Assembly (NCBI RefSeq): GCF_005047355.1
Contig: NZ_SUMC01000003.1
Location: forward strand, 1 to 64,000
Origin: Actinacidiphila oryziradicis
GTDB lineage: Bacteria > Actinomycetota > Actinomycetes > Streptomycetales > Streptomycetaceae
Direction of reading: 5' to 3'
DNA length: 64,000 nucleotides
The notes under the pieces are model-generated. The model did no database searches and had not been told where the DNA came from. It saw only the letters and a list, made by a program, of their open reading frames with translations. This document shows, piece by piece, positions 49,507 through 58,658 of the stretch; the stretch's first letter is position 1; each line of letters begins with the position of its first letter. The translations under genes were made by a program, and so were the position numbers.

Positions 49507-50283
49507 ATGGGACGCCTGGTACCTGCCGTGACCCGAGCCCTGGACATCCTGGAGCTCTTCCTCGAAGGCGACGGCACATTGTCCGCCCCAGAGATAACCC
49601 GCAAGCTCGCGCTGCCTCGCACCACCGTGCATGAACTGGTGACCACACTCGCCGCCCGCAACTATCTCGTGACGCTGCCGGACCAGCCCGGCCGGTACCG
49701 GCTCGGAGTGCGCCCGTACCAGCTGGGCAGCCGCTACGCCGAGCAACTCGACCTCGCAGCCGAGGGGCAGCAGGTCGCGCGTACCGTCGCCGAGACCTGC
49801 GACGAGACGGTGCACGTGGCGATACTCGAAGGCACCGATGTGATCTACATCGCCAAGGTGGACAGCACCCACGCCGTGCGGATGGTCTCCGCCGCCGGGC
49901 GGCGGCTGCCGGCGCACTGCACCTCGGTCGGAAAGATGCTGCTCGCGTCACTCTCGGCCCCGGCGCTCGACGCGCGGCTGCCGGAGGACCGGCCGCTGCC
50001 CGCGATGACCCCGCACAGCATCACCTCACCCCATGAGCTGCGCCGCCAGCTGGCCGCGATCCGCGAGCGCGGCGTCGCGGTCGAGCGGCGGGAGTCCAAT
50101 CCGGACGTCACCTGTGTCGCCGCCCCGGTGCGGGATTCGGCGAGTCAGGTGGTGGCCGCGCTGAGCATCTCCGTACCGATGATCCGGTGGAACGAGGAGC
50201 GGCAGGCCGAACTGGAGGAGCTGGTGGCCAAGGGCGCCCGACAGCTCTCCGAGCGGCTCGGGCACCGGGGGCGTGAGCTGTGA
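49507..50283 (+). CDS. IclR family transcriptional regulator
   Basis: 258 residues from ATG 49507 behind a long purine-rich stretch (gagaggagaagagagcagag). Winged helix (LVPAVTRALDILELFLEGDG, LSAPEITRKLALPRTTVHEL) and IclR effector domain (CDETVHVAILEGTDVIYIAK, MVSAAGRRLPAHCTSVGKML, SNPDVTCVAAPVRDSASQVV). Translationally coupled to the SMP-30 lactonase (GTGA overlap), which suggests that it responds to a sugar acid or lactone. Confidence 0.93.
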   Translation: MGRLVPAVTRALDILELFLEGDGTLSAPEITRKLALPRTTVHELVTTLAARNYLVTLPDQPGRYRLGVRPYQLGSRYAEQLDLAAEGQQVARTVAETCDETVHVAILEGTDVIYIAKVDSTHAVRMVSAAGRRLPAHCTSVGKMLLASLSAPALDARLPEDRPLPAMTPHSITSPHELRRQLAAIRERGVAVERRESNPDVTCVAAPVRDSASQVVAALSISVPMIRWNEERQAELEELVAKGARQLSERLGHRGREL

Positions 50284-51155
50284 GCGGACGACCGGGCGAG
50301 GTGGAACTCGCTTTCCCCGCGAAGGCCCGGCTCGGCGAGGGGCCCACTTGGGACCCGGCCTCGGACCGGCTGATATGGGTGGACATCCTCGCCTCCCGGG
50401 TGCACTCCTTCGACCCGGCGACCGGCCACAGCAGCGTCCTCGCCACCGAACAGCACGTCGGCGCCGCCAAACCCCGCTCGGGCGGCGGCCTGGTGGTCAA
50501 TCTGCGCGACGGGGTCGGACTGTACGACGCAGACGGTGCCTTCCGCTGGCTGCACCGGGAGGCCATCCCCGGGCGCAGGGCGAACGACGCTGCGGTGGAC
50601 GCCGCCGGGCACCTGTGGGCGGGCACGATGCGCTACGACGAGGCACCCGGCGGCGGCACCCTGCGGCGGATCGCACCGGACGGCACGGTGACACCGGTGC
50701 TGGACGACGTGGCCGTCAGCAACGGCACGGGATGGAGCCCGGACGGCACCCTTATGTACTACGTGGACAGTCCCACCGGGCGTGTCGACGTCTTCGACGT
50801 GGACAGCGGCACCGGGCTGCTCCGGGACCGGCGGCCGCTCGCGGTGATCGAGGACGGCGCCGGCTTCCCGGACGGCCTGACCGTGGACGCGGACGGCTGT
50901 GTATGGGTCGCCCTCTGGGACGGCGGAGCGGTGCGCCGCTATACGCCGGAAGGAAAGCTCGACCGAGTGGTGGAACTGCCGGCCGCGCGGGCGACGGCGT
51001 GCGTCTTCGGTGGCCCTGACCTCACCGAGCTCTACATCACCACAGCGACGACCGGGCTGGACGCGCGGGCGCTGGCGGCCCAGCCGCTCGCGGGATCGGT
51101 GCTGGTGGTGTCAGGCGCCGGGATCGGGCTCCCTGGTAAAACCTTTGCAGGGTGA
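50280..51155 (+). CDS. SMP-30/gluconolactonase family protein
   Basis: 291 residues, six-bladed propeller hydrolase of sugar lactones. Metal ligands expected: Glu in ARLGEGPTWDP, Asn in GRRANDAAVDAAG, Asn in DVAVSNGTGWSPDG, Asp in GAGFPDGLTVDADG. GTG start overlaps the IclR stop, so the two form an operon. Likely cytosolic. The exact lactone is unknown; no sugar dehydrogenase is adjacent. Confidence 0.92.
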   Translation: MSGRPGEVELAFPAKARLGEGPTWDPASDRLIWVDILASRVHSFDPATGHSSVLATEQHVGAAKPRSGGGLVVNLRDGVGLYDADGAFRWLHREAIPGRRANDAAVDAAGHLWAGTMRYDEAPGGGTLRRIAPDGTVTPVLDDVAVSNGTGWSPDGTLMYYVDSPTGRVDVFDVDSGTGLLRDRRPLAVIEDGAGFPDGLTVDADGCVWVALWDGGAVRRYTPEGKLDRVVELPAARATACVFGGPDLTELYITTATTGLDARALAAQPLAGSVLVVSGAGIGLPGKTFAG

Positions 51156-51248
51156 CGGTCATTGATGGTGTTTTCACCAACTTTTCACGTCTCTCATTCA
51201 CCGCTCATGTGTACGGCTCACGCATTGATCACATAACCTGCCGTGGCG

Positions 51249-51959
51249 ATGGACTACTGCTCTTCGTGCCGACGGCACATCAATGGCGCCCTCTCCTGCC
51301 CGGGTTGCGGCACTCCCGCCCATGAACTCAACGCGAGTGCCGTACCCGAGGCTGCCCCGGAACCGGCCGAGGCGGGTGCAGAGGAGACCCCGGCCCCGGC
51401 CCCTGCCCCGCCGGCCGGGGGCCGCCGGGCAGCCCGGCTGGCCGCCGCCCAGCAGCAGCGGGGCGGCCGGAACCGTAACCGCCGTACCCGCAGCATCAGG
51501 ACGCGGCGCAGGTCCCGGCTGCTCGTCGGCAGCCTGATCGGCGCGGGCATCGTGCTGGTCGGTGTGAGCGTCAGCGAACTGCCCATCGTGCGCTCCTACT
51601 CCGGCGGCACGGCCTCCTCCGACGCAGCCACGTCGGATCCGGCCGCGGCGGGCGGCGCAAGCAGCGGCCCGAGCGGCAGCGCCGGCAGCGACAGCCCGAT
51701 ATCGGGCTCGGACGCTTCGACGAGCGCATCGGGCAGTCCCAAGCCGAAGAAGTCGCCCAAAGCCTCGGCCAGCGGCACGGCCACCGCCTCGGGCGCCGTC
51801 CCGGCCTCGCCCGTTCCCGTCTCGGCCATCTCCGCCTCCTCCGGCAGGGCGTCCGCGTCCGCGTCGGGGCGGACCTCCGCATCGCCGTCCCCGGCCCCCT
51901 CGAAGGCAAGCCCGTCGCCCAGCAACACCTGCAAGCGCGTCCTGTGGTGGTGCGGGTAG
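51249..51959 (+). CDS. SCO2400-family protein: zinc ribbon, membrane anchor, Ser/Ala-rich tail
   Basis: 236 residues from ATG 51249 (GTG 51243 also possible). N-terminal zinc ribbon MDYCSSCRRHINGALSCPGC with four Cys. A basic stretch (RRAARLAAAQQQRGGRNRNR) and one membrane span (LLVGSLIGAGIVLVGVSVSE, about residue 95) follow. About 110 residues of Ser/Ala/Pro repeat come next, and the conserved ending CKRVLWWCG. The family is confined to Streptomyces relatives and uncharacterised. The topology puts the ribbon inside and the tail with its WWC end outside. Confidence 0.8.
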   Translation: MDYCSSCRRHINGALSCPGCGTPAHELNASAVPEAAPEPAEAGAEETPAPAPAPPAGGRRAARLAAAQQQRGGRNRNRRTRSIRTRRRSRLLVGSLIGAGIVLVGVSVSELPIVRSYSGGTASSDAATSDPAAAGGASSGPSGSAGSDSPISGSDASTSASGSPKPKKSPKASASGTATASGAVPASPVPVSAISASSGRASASASGRTSASPSPAPSKASPSPSNTCKRVLWWCG

Positions 51960-52034
51960 AGCAGTCGCGCCACCCTCGGTGCCCTCGGTACCCGGGTTTG
52001 TGCTGGAGCGCGCTCTAATCCGTAGGTTCGGTGC

Positions 52035-52997
52035 ATGACCACTGAACAGCGCAAGATCAACACTGGATTCGGAGTTCGAAGCACCGCGAGTGATGTTCTG
52101 CGGGGCATCGACCTGTCCGGCAAGCTCGCCATCGTGACCGGTGGCTATTCGGGACTGGGCTTGGAGACGACGCGGGCCCTCGCCGGCGCGGGAGCCCACG
52201 TCGTCGTCCCCGCCCGGCGCCGCGGCACCGCCCAGGAGGCGGTGAACGGGATCGACGGCGTGGAGGTGGAGGAGCTGGACCTGACAGACCTCGACAGCGT
52301 GCGGTCGCTCGCCGAGCGCTTCCTCGCCTCGGACCGCGGGATCGACATCGTGATCAACAACGCCGGGATCATGGCCGCTCCGGAAACGCGTGTCGGCCCC
52401 GGCTGGGAGGCCCAGTTCGCCACCAATCACCTCGGTCACTTCGCGCTGGTGAACCGGCTGTGGCCGGCGATCGCGCGAGGGGGCGCACGGGTGGTTTCGG
52501 TGTCCTCCAACGGACACCAGCTCTCGGACATCCGCTGGGACGACGTGCACTTCGAGCACGGATACGACAAGTGGCAGGCTTACGGGCAGGCGAAGACGGC
52601 CAACGCCTTGTTCGCCCTGCATCTGGACGCGCTGGGCCGTGACGCCGGGGTACGGGCGTTCTCGCTGCACCCTGGCACCATCTCCACACAGCTGGCCCGC
52701 CACATGTCCCAGGAGGAGCTGGCAGAGCTGGCGGCGACGATTGGCGCCAGCCCGACGAACAGCGGCTGGAAGACGCCCGAACAGGGCGCGGCGACACAGG
52801 TGTGGGCGGCGACCTCACCCCAGCTGGAAGGCATGGGCGGCGTGTACTGCGAAGATTGCGACATCGCCGAGCCCGCCGCGAAGGACACCGTCCTGGGCAG
52901 CGGAGTGAGCGGCTGGGCCACTGATCCGGAGCGGGCCGCACGGCTGTGGAAGCTGTCGGCCGAGCTCACCGGGGTCGATGCCTTCACCACGACGTGA
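52035..52997 (+). CDS. Short-chain dehydrogenase/reductase
   Basis: 320 residues. Cofactor loop VTGGYSGLGLET, NNAG motif (IVINNAGIMAAPE), catalytic Ser in VVSVSSNGHQ and YGQAK (Tyr/Lys). The His-rich substrate region (HPGTISTQLARHM) and length match retinol dehydrogenase/oxidoreductase-type SDRs. Arg in ARRR after beta2 suggests NADP preference. No partner genes; a MarR gene converges on it. Confidence 0.92.
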   Translation: MTTEQRKINTGFGVRSTASDVLRGIDLSGKLAIVTGGYSGLGLETTRALAGAGAHVVVPARRRGTAQEAVNGIDGVEVEELDLTDLDSVRSLAERFLASDRGIDIVINNAGIMAAPETRVGPGWEAQFATNHLGHFALVNRLWPAIARGGARVVSVSSNGHQLSDIRWDDVHFEHGYDKWQAYGQAKTANALFALHLDALGRDAGVRAFSLHPGTISTQLARHMSQEELAELAATIGASPTNSGWKTPEQGAATQVWAATSPQLEGMGGVYCEDCDIAEPAAKDTVLGSGVSGWATDPERAARLWKLSAELTGVDAFTTT

Positions 52998-53045
52998 GAT
53001 GAGTGTGCGCCGCCATAAACGCGGAGGCTCGGGTGTAATCCGCAG

Positions 53046-53489
53046 CTAAGGCAGATCCGGCTGGTCCGGCAGGTTCAGCATCCTGCGGAGCAGATCCCGC
53101 AGCACAGTGCGCTGCTCCTCCGTCAGCCCGGCCAGCGGCTCCTTGGCGAAGTTCAGCGACCCACGCAGACGCTGGGCGGTCTCGCGGCCCTCGGCGGTCG
53201 CGGCGGCCAGCTTGATCCGGCGGTCCGTGGGGTCGGGGCGGCGTTCGGCGAGGCCACGGACCTCAAGCCGGTCCACGATCCCGGTGACGTTCGACGGCTC
53301 GCACTTCAGCAGTTGGGCGATCCGCCGCATGGGTATCGGCTCACGGGAAAGTAGTGCCAGGACGCGCGCCTGGGCTCCCGTGAGCCTGTGCTGGGAAGCG
53401 GCATCCTCGTACTCCTCGTGATAGCGCGCGACGACGGTCGCGATGAGGTCAACGACCTCCAGGGTGAGCGGATCGCTGCGACTGGCCAT
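53046..53489 (-). CDS. MarR family transcriptional regulator
   Basis: 147 residues from ATG 53489. Winged helix visible: LTGAQARVLALLSREPIPMR, RIAQLLKCEPSNVTGIVDRL, GLAERRPDPTDRRIKLAAAT (wing with DxRxxxL). Divergent from a CurA-type reductase gene 108 bp away, the usual arrangement for repression of that gene. A Cys in the recognition helix (LLKCEPSN) could allow redox or electrophile sensing (inference). Confidence 0.92.
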   Translation of the reverse strand: MASRSDPLTLEVVDLIATVVARYHEEYEDAASQHRLTGAQARVLALLSREPIPMRRIAQLLKCEPSNVTGIVDRLEVRGLAERRPDPTDRRIKLAAATAEGRETAQRLRGSLNFAKEPLAGLTEEQRTVLRDLLRRMLNLPDQPDLP

Positions 53490-53510
53490 GACACGAGGGT
53501 AGCGACTTAC

Positions 53511-53539
53511 TTGACAACATGAAACATCCATGAGCATGG
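53511..53539. promoter_or_regulatory. MarR/reductase divergent operator-promoter region
   Basis: TTGACA (53511-53516) followed by the dyad CCATGAGCATGG (53528-53539) within a locally AT-rich segment. Plausible MarR site between the two starts. Confidence 0.4.
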
Positions 53540-53597
53540 TTATTTAAGGACATCGACCTTTGCCATGGTCAAGCTGTGGCGGAAGGAGGCAACACTC

Positions 53598-54602
53598 ATG
53601 CCGAAGAACCGTGAATGGCACCTCGTCGCCCGCCCCCACGGCTGGCCCAAGCCCGAGGACTTCGCCCTCGTCGAGACCGAGATCCCTGAGCCTGGCCCCG
53701 GCCAGATCCTGGTGCGCAATCTGTATCTCTCCGTGGACCCCTACATGCGTGGCCGGATGAACGACGCCAAGTCGTACCTGCCGCCCTTCGAGCTCAACCA
53801 GCCGATGCAGGGCGGCGCCGTCGGACAGGTCGTCGCGTCCAACGCCGAGGGTTTCGCCGTCGGTGACCATGTGCTGCACTCCTTCGGCTGGCGCGAGTAC
53901 GCCGTCGTCGACGCCAAGCAGGCCGTGAAGGTCGACCCCGAGCAGGCGCCGCTCAGCGCGTACCTCGGCGTGCTCGGCATGACGGGCCTGACCGCCTACG
54001 CGGGTCTGCTGCGGACGGCGGAGTTCAAGGAGGGCGACGCCGTCTTCGTCTCCGGCGCGGCGGGCGCGGTCGGCAGCGAGGCCGGCCAGATCGCCAAGCT
54101 CAAGGGTGCCTCGCGGGTCGTCGGCAGCGCCGGCTCGGACGAGAAGGTCAAGCTCCTTGTCGAGGAGTACGGATTCGACGCCGCCTTCAACTACAAGCAC
54201 GGCCCCGTCGCCGAGCAGCTCGCGGCCGCCGCCCCCGAAGGCATCGACGTCTACTTCGACAACGTCGGCGGCGAACACCTGGAAGCCGCGATCGGCGCGC
54301 TGCGTGTACACGGCCGCGCCACCCTGTGCGGCGCCATCGCCACATACAACGACACCGAGCCCACTCCCGGCCCGCGCAACATGGGGCAGATCATCGGCAA
54401 GCGGCTCACCCTGCGCGGCATGCTCGTCCGTGACCACTTCGACCTCCAGCCGCAGTTCGTCGCCGAGGTCGGCAGCTGGCTCCGCGAGGGCAAGTTGCAC
54501 TACCGCGAGACCGTTGTCGAGGGCATCGAGAACAACCTGGAGGCCTTCCTCGGCATGCTGCGCGGTGAGAACACCGGCAAGATGATCGTGAAGGTCGGCT
54601 GA
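53598..54602 (+). CDS. NADP-dependent oxidoreductase, zinc-independent MDR (CurA-like)
   Basis: 334 residues from ATG 53598 (AGGAGG at 53584-53589). Medium-chain reductase acting on alpha,beta-unsaturated carbonyls. LYLSVDPYMRGRM is the leukotriene B4 reductase/CurA hallmark. The Rossmann loop is VSGAAGAVGSEAGQIAKLKG. FDNVGGEHLEAAIGAL and GMLVRDHF follow. No structural zinc cysteines. Together with the divergent MarR it probably forms an electrophile-response pair. Confidence 0.93.
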   Translation: MPKNREWHLVARPHGWPKPEDFALVETEIPEPGPGQILVRNLYLSVDPYMRGRMNDAKSYLPPFELNQPMQGGAVGQVVASNAEGFAVGDHVLHSFGWREYAVVDAKQAVKVDPEQAPLSAYLGVLGMTGLTAYAGLLRTAEFKEGDAVFVSGAAGAVGSEAGQIAKLKGASRVVGSAGSDEKVKLLVEEYGFDAAFNYKHGPVAEQLAAAAPEGIDVYFDNVGGEHLEAAIGALRVHGRATLCGAIATYNDTEPTPGPRNMGQIIGKRLTLRGMLVRDHFDLQPQFVAEVGSWLREGKLHYRETVVEGIENNLEAFLGMLRGENTGKMIVKVG

Positions 54603-54607
54603 CACCG

Positions 54608-54643
54608 GGTAAGGACCGCGCCGTGTGGGGTGCGGTCCTTACC
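54608..54643. terminator. Terminator hairpin after the reductase gene
   Basis: 12-bp perfect stem GGTAAGGACCGC (54608-54619) with its complement 54632-54643. Confidence 0.8.
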
Positions 54644-54995
54644 TGTGTATGGGGTCACGGGCGCAGGATCCTCACAGCACCGCTCATGCCAAGGGATTCC
54701 GCCAAGTTGATCGAGCGCAGGGGAGCTATGACCTGTCAACTTGACCCGGCCGTAAGCGACCGGGCTCGCCGCCGGGATACCGGCCGAGTAGTCAGCCGGT
54801 CACGCCGAAATGGCCCCACCGGAGCGTCGGCGCCGGAGCGCGCGCACCTCGCTCCCACTCTGCGTCCCCCGCGTGTGCGGCCCGCAACGGATACGTCGCA
54901 ACCGTCGTGACCGCCGTAACCTGATTCCTGTACCCGAAGACAACCCGACAGGCGGCGCCCGGTGAGTGCGCGGCGATCGCAGGGAGACATACGCC
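54644..54995. other. Intergenic region, possible 60-codon ORF
   Basis: ATG 54728 with GGGGAG ahead opens 60 Arg-rich codons to 54910, without recognisable features; I do not support it as a gene. Nothing else seen. Confidence 0.3.
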
Positions 54996-55673
54996 ATGTC
55001 CGACGCCGACCTCGACACCCAGGTCGCCTATTGGGATGCCGCAGCCGCGACCAAGGCGTTCACCCATCCGGTGCATCTGCCGTGGCTGGACGGCGTGAGC
55101 CGGCATGCCGCAGTCCTTGACTACGGCTGCGGATACGGCCGGACCATGGCTGTGCTCGAACAGCGCGGATTCGACAACCTGGCGGGCGTCGATGCCTCAT
55201 CAGGGATGATCGCCCGGGCCCGCGACCTGCACCCCGCGATGCGCTTTGATGTGCTGGATGCGCCGCCGACCTTGACCGTCCCGGATGCCGGCGTCGACGT
55301 AACCCTGCTCTTCGCGGTGCTGACCTGCGTTCCCGGCGATGACGCGCAACGCGCATTGGTCGGCGAGCTGGCTCGCGTCCTGAAGCCCGGAGGGCTGCTG
55401 TACGTCAGCGACCTGCTCTTGCAGGATGACGGGCGCAATCGCGATCGGTACGAGCAGTTCGCCGAACGCTATGGCACCTATGGCGTGTTCGAGACCGGCG
55501 ACGGAGCGGTCTGCCGACACCACTCGAGCGAGTGGTTCTCCTCCCTGCTCGCCGGTTTCGAGCCCATCGACACCCGGCGTATCACGGTGGCCACGATGAA
55601 TGGCCACGAGTCAGCGGGGATCCAGATCCTGGTCCGCAAGCCGGCATCGCCTCACCGCGCTTCCGCCGGTTGA
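54996..55673 (+). CDS. Class I SAM-dependent methyltransferase
   Basis: 225 residues from ATG 54996 (AGGGAG ahead). Motif I VLDYGCGYGRTM, motif II GVDASSGMIARARDL, then DVTLLFAVLTCVPGDD and LARVLKPGGLLYVSDLLLQD. Ends with a beta strand pair (GIQILVRKP). Small-molecule methyltransferase type; acceptor unknown. It converges on the HTH-ClpN gene. Confidence 0.9.
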   Translation: MSDADLDTQVAYWDAAAATKAFTHPVHLPWLDGVSRHAAVLDYGCGYGRTMAVLEQRGFDNLAGVDASSGMIARARDLHPAMRFDVLDAPPTLTVPDAGVDVTLLFAVLTCVPGDDAQRALVGELARVLKPGGLLYVSDLLLQDDGRNRDRYEQFAERYGTYGVFETGDGAVCRHHSSEWFSSLLAGFEPIDTRRITVATMNGHESAGIQILVRKPASPHRASAG

Positions 55674-55683
55674 CTGCTGCGAG

Positions 55684-56424
55684 TCAATTCTGTTCGCGCG
55701 CGGCGAGGATGGCGGCCAGGGCGTGGGCGATGTTCGCTTCGGCGGTCGCCTTGTCGATGCCGAGGCCGGTGAGCACGCCCGTGCCGTCTTCGAGTTCCAG
55801 CAGCGCGAGCAGGATGTGCTCGGTCCCGATGTAGTTGTGGCCCATCCTCAGGGCCTCCCGGAATGTGAGTTCCAGCACCTTTCGCCCCCGTGCGTCATAC
55901 GGGATGAGCTCGGGGACCTGGTCGGCCGACGGCGGCAGCGCCGTGGTTACGCTCTGCCGGACGGCTTCCAGCGTCACGCCTTGCGCGACGATCGCCGCTG
56001 CGGCGAGCGCTTCCGGCTCGCTCAGGAGCCCAAGCACCAGGTGTTCGGGGCCGATCTCGTCATTGCCTGCCGCATGGGCCTCGTTCTGCGCCGCCATGAT
56101 GACGTTCCTCGCCCGCTCGGTGAACCGGCCGAATCCCTGGCTGGGATCGAGATCCGACGGTTCACCGGGGGCCTTCGGAACGAACCGTTTCTGAGCTGCC
56201 TGTTTGGTGACCCCCATGCTCCTGCCGATGTCCGTCCAGGACGCGCCAGAGCGCCTCGCCTGATCCACGAAGTGGCCGATCAGATGGTCAGCCACCTCCC
56301 CGAGGTGATCGGCGGCGATGACCGCGTCGGAGAGCTGTTCCAGAGCGTCGGAGTGAACCTTCTTGATGGCCTCGATCAAGTCGTCGAGCCGCACCGGATT
56401 CGTCATGCGGGTTGGATTCGTCAT
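55684..56424 (-). CDS. HTH-Clp N-terminal domain protein
   Basis: 246 residues (alternative start at 56406 after a duplicated ATGACGAATCC). Residues ~61-81 form a helix-turn-helix (SGASWTDIGRSMGVTKQAAQ). Residues ~99-240 are a double Clp_N repeat (FTERARNVIMAAQNEAHAAG, IGPEHLVLGLLSEPEALAAA; LTFREALRMGHNYIGTEHIL-LALLE) without any AAA+ domain. It could recognise ClpC/Clp substrates or adaptors and bind DNA. Two identical palindromes overlap the putative promoter, and the mRNA is probably leaderless (TTGACG-N18-TATGGT-N6-ATG), which suggests autoregulation. Confidence 0.85.
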   Translation of the reverse strand: MTNPTRMTNPVRLDDLIEAIKKVHSDALEQLSDAVIAADHLGEVADHLIGHFVDQARRSGASWTDIGRSMGVTKQAAQKRFVPKAPGEPSDLDPSQGFGRFTERARNVIMAAQNEAHAAGNDEIGPEHLVLGLLSEPEALAAAAIVAQGVTLEAVRQSVTTALPPSADQVPELIPYDARGRKVLELTFREALRMGHNYIGTEHILLALLELEDGTGVLTGLGIDKATAEANIAHALAAILAAREQN

Positions 56425-56425
56425 G

Positions 56426-56473
56426 CGTCAACCATAGGTTGACGCCTCCTGGATCGTCAACCCTAGGTTGACG
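56426..56473 (-). promoter_or_regulatory. Two identical CGTCAACC-N3-GGTTGACG palindromes spanning a leaderless promoter
   Basis: CGTCAACCATAGGTTGACG (56426-56444) and CGTCAACCCTAGGTTGACG (56455-56473) have identical 8-bp arms and centres 29 bp apart. On the minus strand the distal palindrome supplies TTGACG as -35 and the proximal one TATGGT as -10 with 18 bp between. The ATG follows 6 bases later. Occupancy would block RNA polymerase completely. Confidence 0.75.
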
Positions 56474-56513
56474 AAAACGCGGCTCCGGGCCCGTGACCGG
56501 GACGGTCGGGACT

Positions 56514-58658
56514 TCAGCCCGCTCGGCTCAGCAGAGCCACCGCCCCGGACCAGGGGGCCGGGTGGTGCCAGCGCAGGCGCGGCCCGGCGATGGTGAGGGG
56601 GGTGCCGGAGGGCGTGAGGGTGGCGGAGGCGGTCCAGGCACCGGCCGGGAGGGCGACGGTGGCGGAGTCGCCGGGGGCGTCGAAGGTGTGGAGGACGGCG
56701 AGGGCTTGGCGGCGGTCGGGGGAGAGGCGGAGGACGGACTGCCAGCCGGTGGGGTTGCGCATGGCGTGGGGTGGGCGGGTGCCGCCTTGCAGACTGGTGC
56801 CGTCGGCGATGAGGGGGGCGGCCTCCTCGTAGAGGGCCAGGGCACGCCGCACGACGCGCCATTGCTCCTCGTCGAGCCGGTCGGGGTCGCCGGAGAGGCA
56901 CATGCGGCCGAGGAAGCCGGCGGCGAGCTTGGAGATGAGCGCGGGCTCGGGATCTTCGGCGCGAAGGGTGACCCAGACCAGTGACTGGCGGGGGAGCAGC
57001 ACCCGGTGCAGGTTGGCCGCGATGACCGGTGCCTCGCGGGCCTCGAAGGCGTCGGAGCCGGAGGAGACGGCGGTGATACCGGCGTAGGCGGGGTCGATGC
57101 GGTGGCCGCCGCCGGAGCAGTTCTCGATGACGAGGTCGGGGAGGCGGGCGGAGAGGTCCTGGATGAATCGCCTGGACGCGTCCGTGAGTTGGCGGACGGT
57201 CGTGCCGTCGGGTCCGGTGAGGTTCGCGTTGTAGTCGATCTTGAGGTAGCCGAAGTCGCCGTCGCGCAGCAGCGCGGTCATCCGGTCGAGCAACAGCCCG
57301 GCGACCTCCGGGCGGCGCAGGTCCAGGAAGTGCCGGGCGGCGACGTGCTGCGGGAGGTGGAGGTCGGGGTCGGCGTATGCCTTGGACAGCTCGCCGGCGG
57401 TCTCGGGCTCCCACCACAGGCCCGGCACGAAGCCGCGTGTCCGCAGGGCGCGGGCGGTGGCGGCGAGGCCGCCGGGGAAGCGGACCGTGCTCGGCTCCCA
57501 GTCGCCGTGGCTGCGGCCCCAGTTGGTGCCGGGGTCGCTGAACCAGCCGCAGTCGATGGTGAAGTAGCGGACGCCGCTGCCCTGGAGGCGGTCGGCGAGG
57601 CCGAGGACGCGCTCATGGGTGGGGTTGCCCCAGGTGGTGGCGTACTCGTTGAACTGGATGGGGAGCTCGGGCTCCAGCGCCGGGCGCGGATGGCCGGCCT
57701 GGGCGGCGGTGAGGCGGGCGCAGAGGGCGTCGAGGTCGCCGTGGACAGCGGTGAGCACCGCCTCCGGGGCGTCGTAGGTCTCGCCGGGGGCGAGGGTGTG
57801 CCGCCAGTGGCCGAAGTCGTGGTCGGCGGGGCCGCCGCCGATGGCGAGGGCGTCGCGGGAGCGGACCAGTTCCAGCTGCCAGGGGCCTCCGGCGGCGAGC
57901 TGGACGCCCCACAGGACGCCGATCGCCGTGTCCTCGATGGCGAGGAAGGGCATCCAGCCGGCGGAGGGCATGGTGCCGGTGACGCCGAAGCGTTCGGCGA
58001 CTGTGCCGATGTTGACGTACGGGCGCTCCAGGCCCAGCTGCTCGACGGACTCGGAGACGAGCCGGGCCTCGGCGCTCCAGGCCGACCGGATGCGGTGGAC
58101 GACGAGCCGGCCGGGGGCGTCGCCGGCGGCGAAGGGGGTGAGGCCGGTGAGGGTGAAGGAGGTCAGAAGGTCCAGCACCACCGGCTCGGTGCCCTCGTTC
58201 ACCGCGCTGGTGCGTACGCGGACGAAGGGGTCGCCCGCGCGATGGCTGAGGCGGTGCACCAGCGCCAGACCGTCGCCGGTGGCGAGCTCAGTGGTGATGG
58301 TGATGGTGGTGATGGGCGCGGCGTCCGTGGTGGTGATGCTGCTCGCGGCCGACGGCTCGTGGCGACGCACCCGCAGTCCCGCCGCCGTCTCGCTGCGGCG
58401 CAGGGTGTGACCGCCCGCGAACGGCTCGTGCACCGCGTCACCCGGTCGCGCGGCTGCCGCGAGCGGCTCCACGGTGCGGGCGGGGCCGGTGTCGGGGTGG
58501 TGGCGGGCGGCGGCCTCGTCGATCCGGTCGCGGGGCCCGGCGGCGGCGTCCGCGAGGGTGGTGGGGAGGATTTCCAGGCCGAGGGTCCCGGTCGCCGGGT
58601 CGCCGGTGAAATCGCCGGAGTAGTGGACGGTCAAGTCATCCAGTACGTATGCGTACAC
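56514..58658 (-). CDS. GH36 alpha-galactosidase
   Basis: 714 residues, no signal peptide, so it acts on imported oligosaccharides such as raffinose or melibiose. N-terminal beta-sandwich, then the barrel with YFTIDCGWFSDPGTNWGRSH, VPGLWWEPETAGELSKAYAD, nucleophile Asp in FGYLKIDYNANLTG, ENCSGGGHRIDP and acid/base Asp in SSGSDAFEAREAP. GTG start with GGGAG ahead. It faces the GH51 gene across a ~215-bp regulatory region, so the two may share control. Confidence 0.93.
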   Translation of the reverse strand: MYAYVLDDLTVHYSGDFTGDPATGTLGLEILPTTLADAAAGPRDRIDEAAARHHPDTGPARTVEPLAAAARPGDAVHEPFAGGHTLRRSETAAGLRVRRHEPSAASSITTTDAAPITTITITTELATGDGLALVHRLSHRAGDPFVRVRTSAVNEGTEPVVLDLLTSFTLTGLTPFAAGDAPGRLVVHRIRSAWSAEARLVSESVEQLGLERPYVNIGTVAERFGVTGTMPSAGWMPFLAIEDTAIGVLWGVQLAAGGPWQLELVRSRDALAIGGGPADHDFGHWRHTLAPGETYDAPEAVLTAVHGDLDALCARLTAAQAGHPRPALEPELPIQFNEYATTWGNPTHERVLGLADRLQGSGVRYFTIDCGWFSDPGTNWGRSHGDWEPSTVRFPGGLAATARALRTRGFVPGLWWEPETAGELSKAYADPDLHLPQHVAARHFLDLRRPEVAGLLLDRMTALLRDGDFGYLKIDYNANLTGPDGTTVRQLTDASRRFIQDLSARLPDLVIENCSGGGHRIDPAYAGITAVSSGSDAFEAREAPVIAANLHRVLLPRQSLVWVTLRAEDPEPALISKLAAGFLGRMCLSGDPDRLDEEQWRVVRRALALYEEAAPLIADGTSLQGGTRPPHAMRNPTGWQSVLRLSPDRRQALAVLHTFDAPGDSATVALPAGAWTASATLTPSGTPLTIAGPRLRWHHPAPWSGAVALLSRAG

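Noticed and set aside
54728..54910. 60-codon plus-strand ORF with a fair ribosome site after the CurA-like reductase
   Set aside because: Arg-rich composition and lack of any recognisable feature do not support a gene without conservation data.
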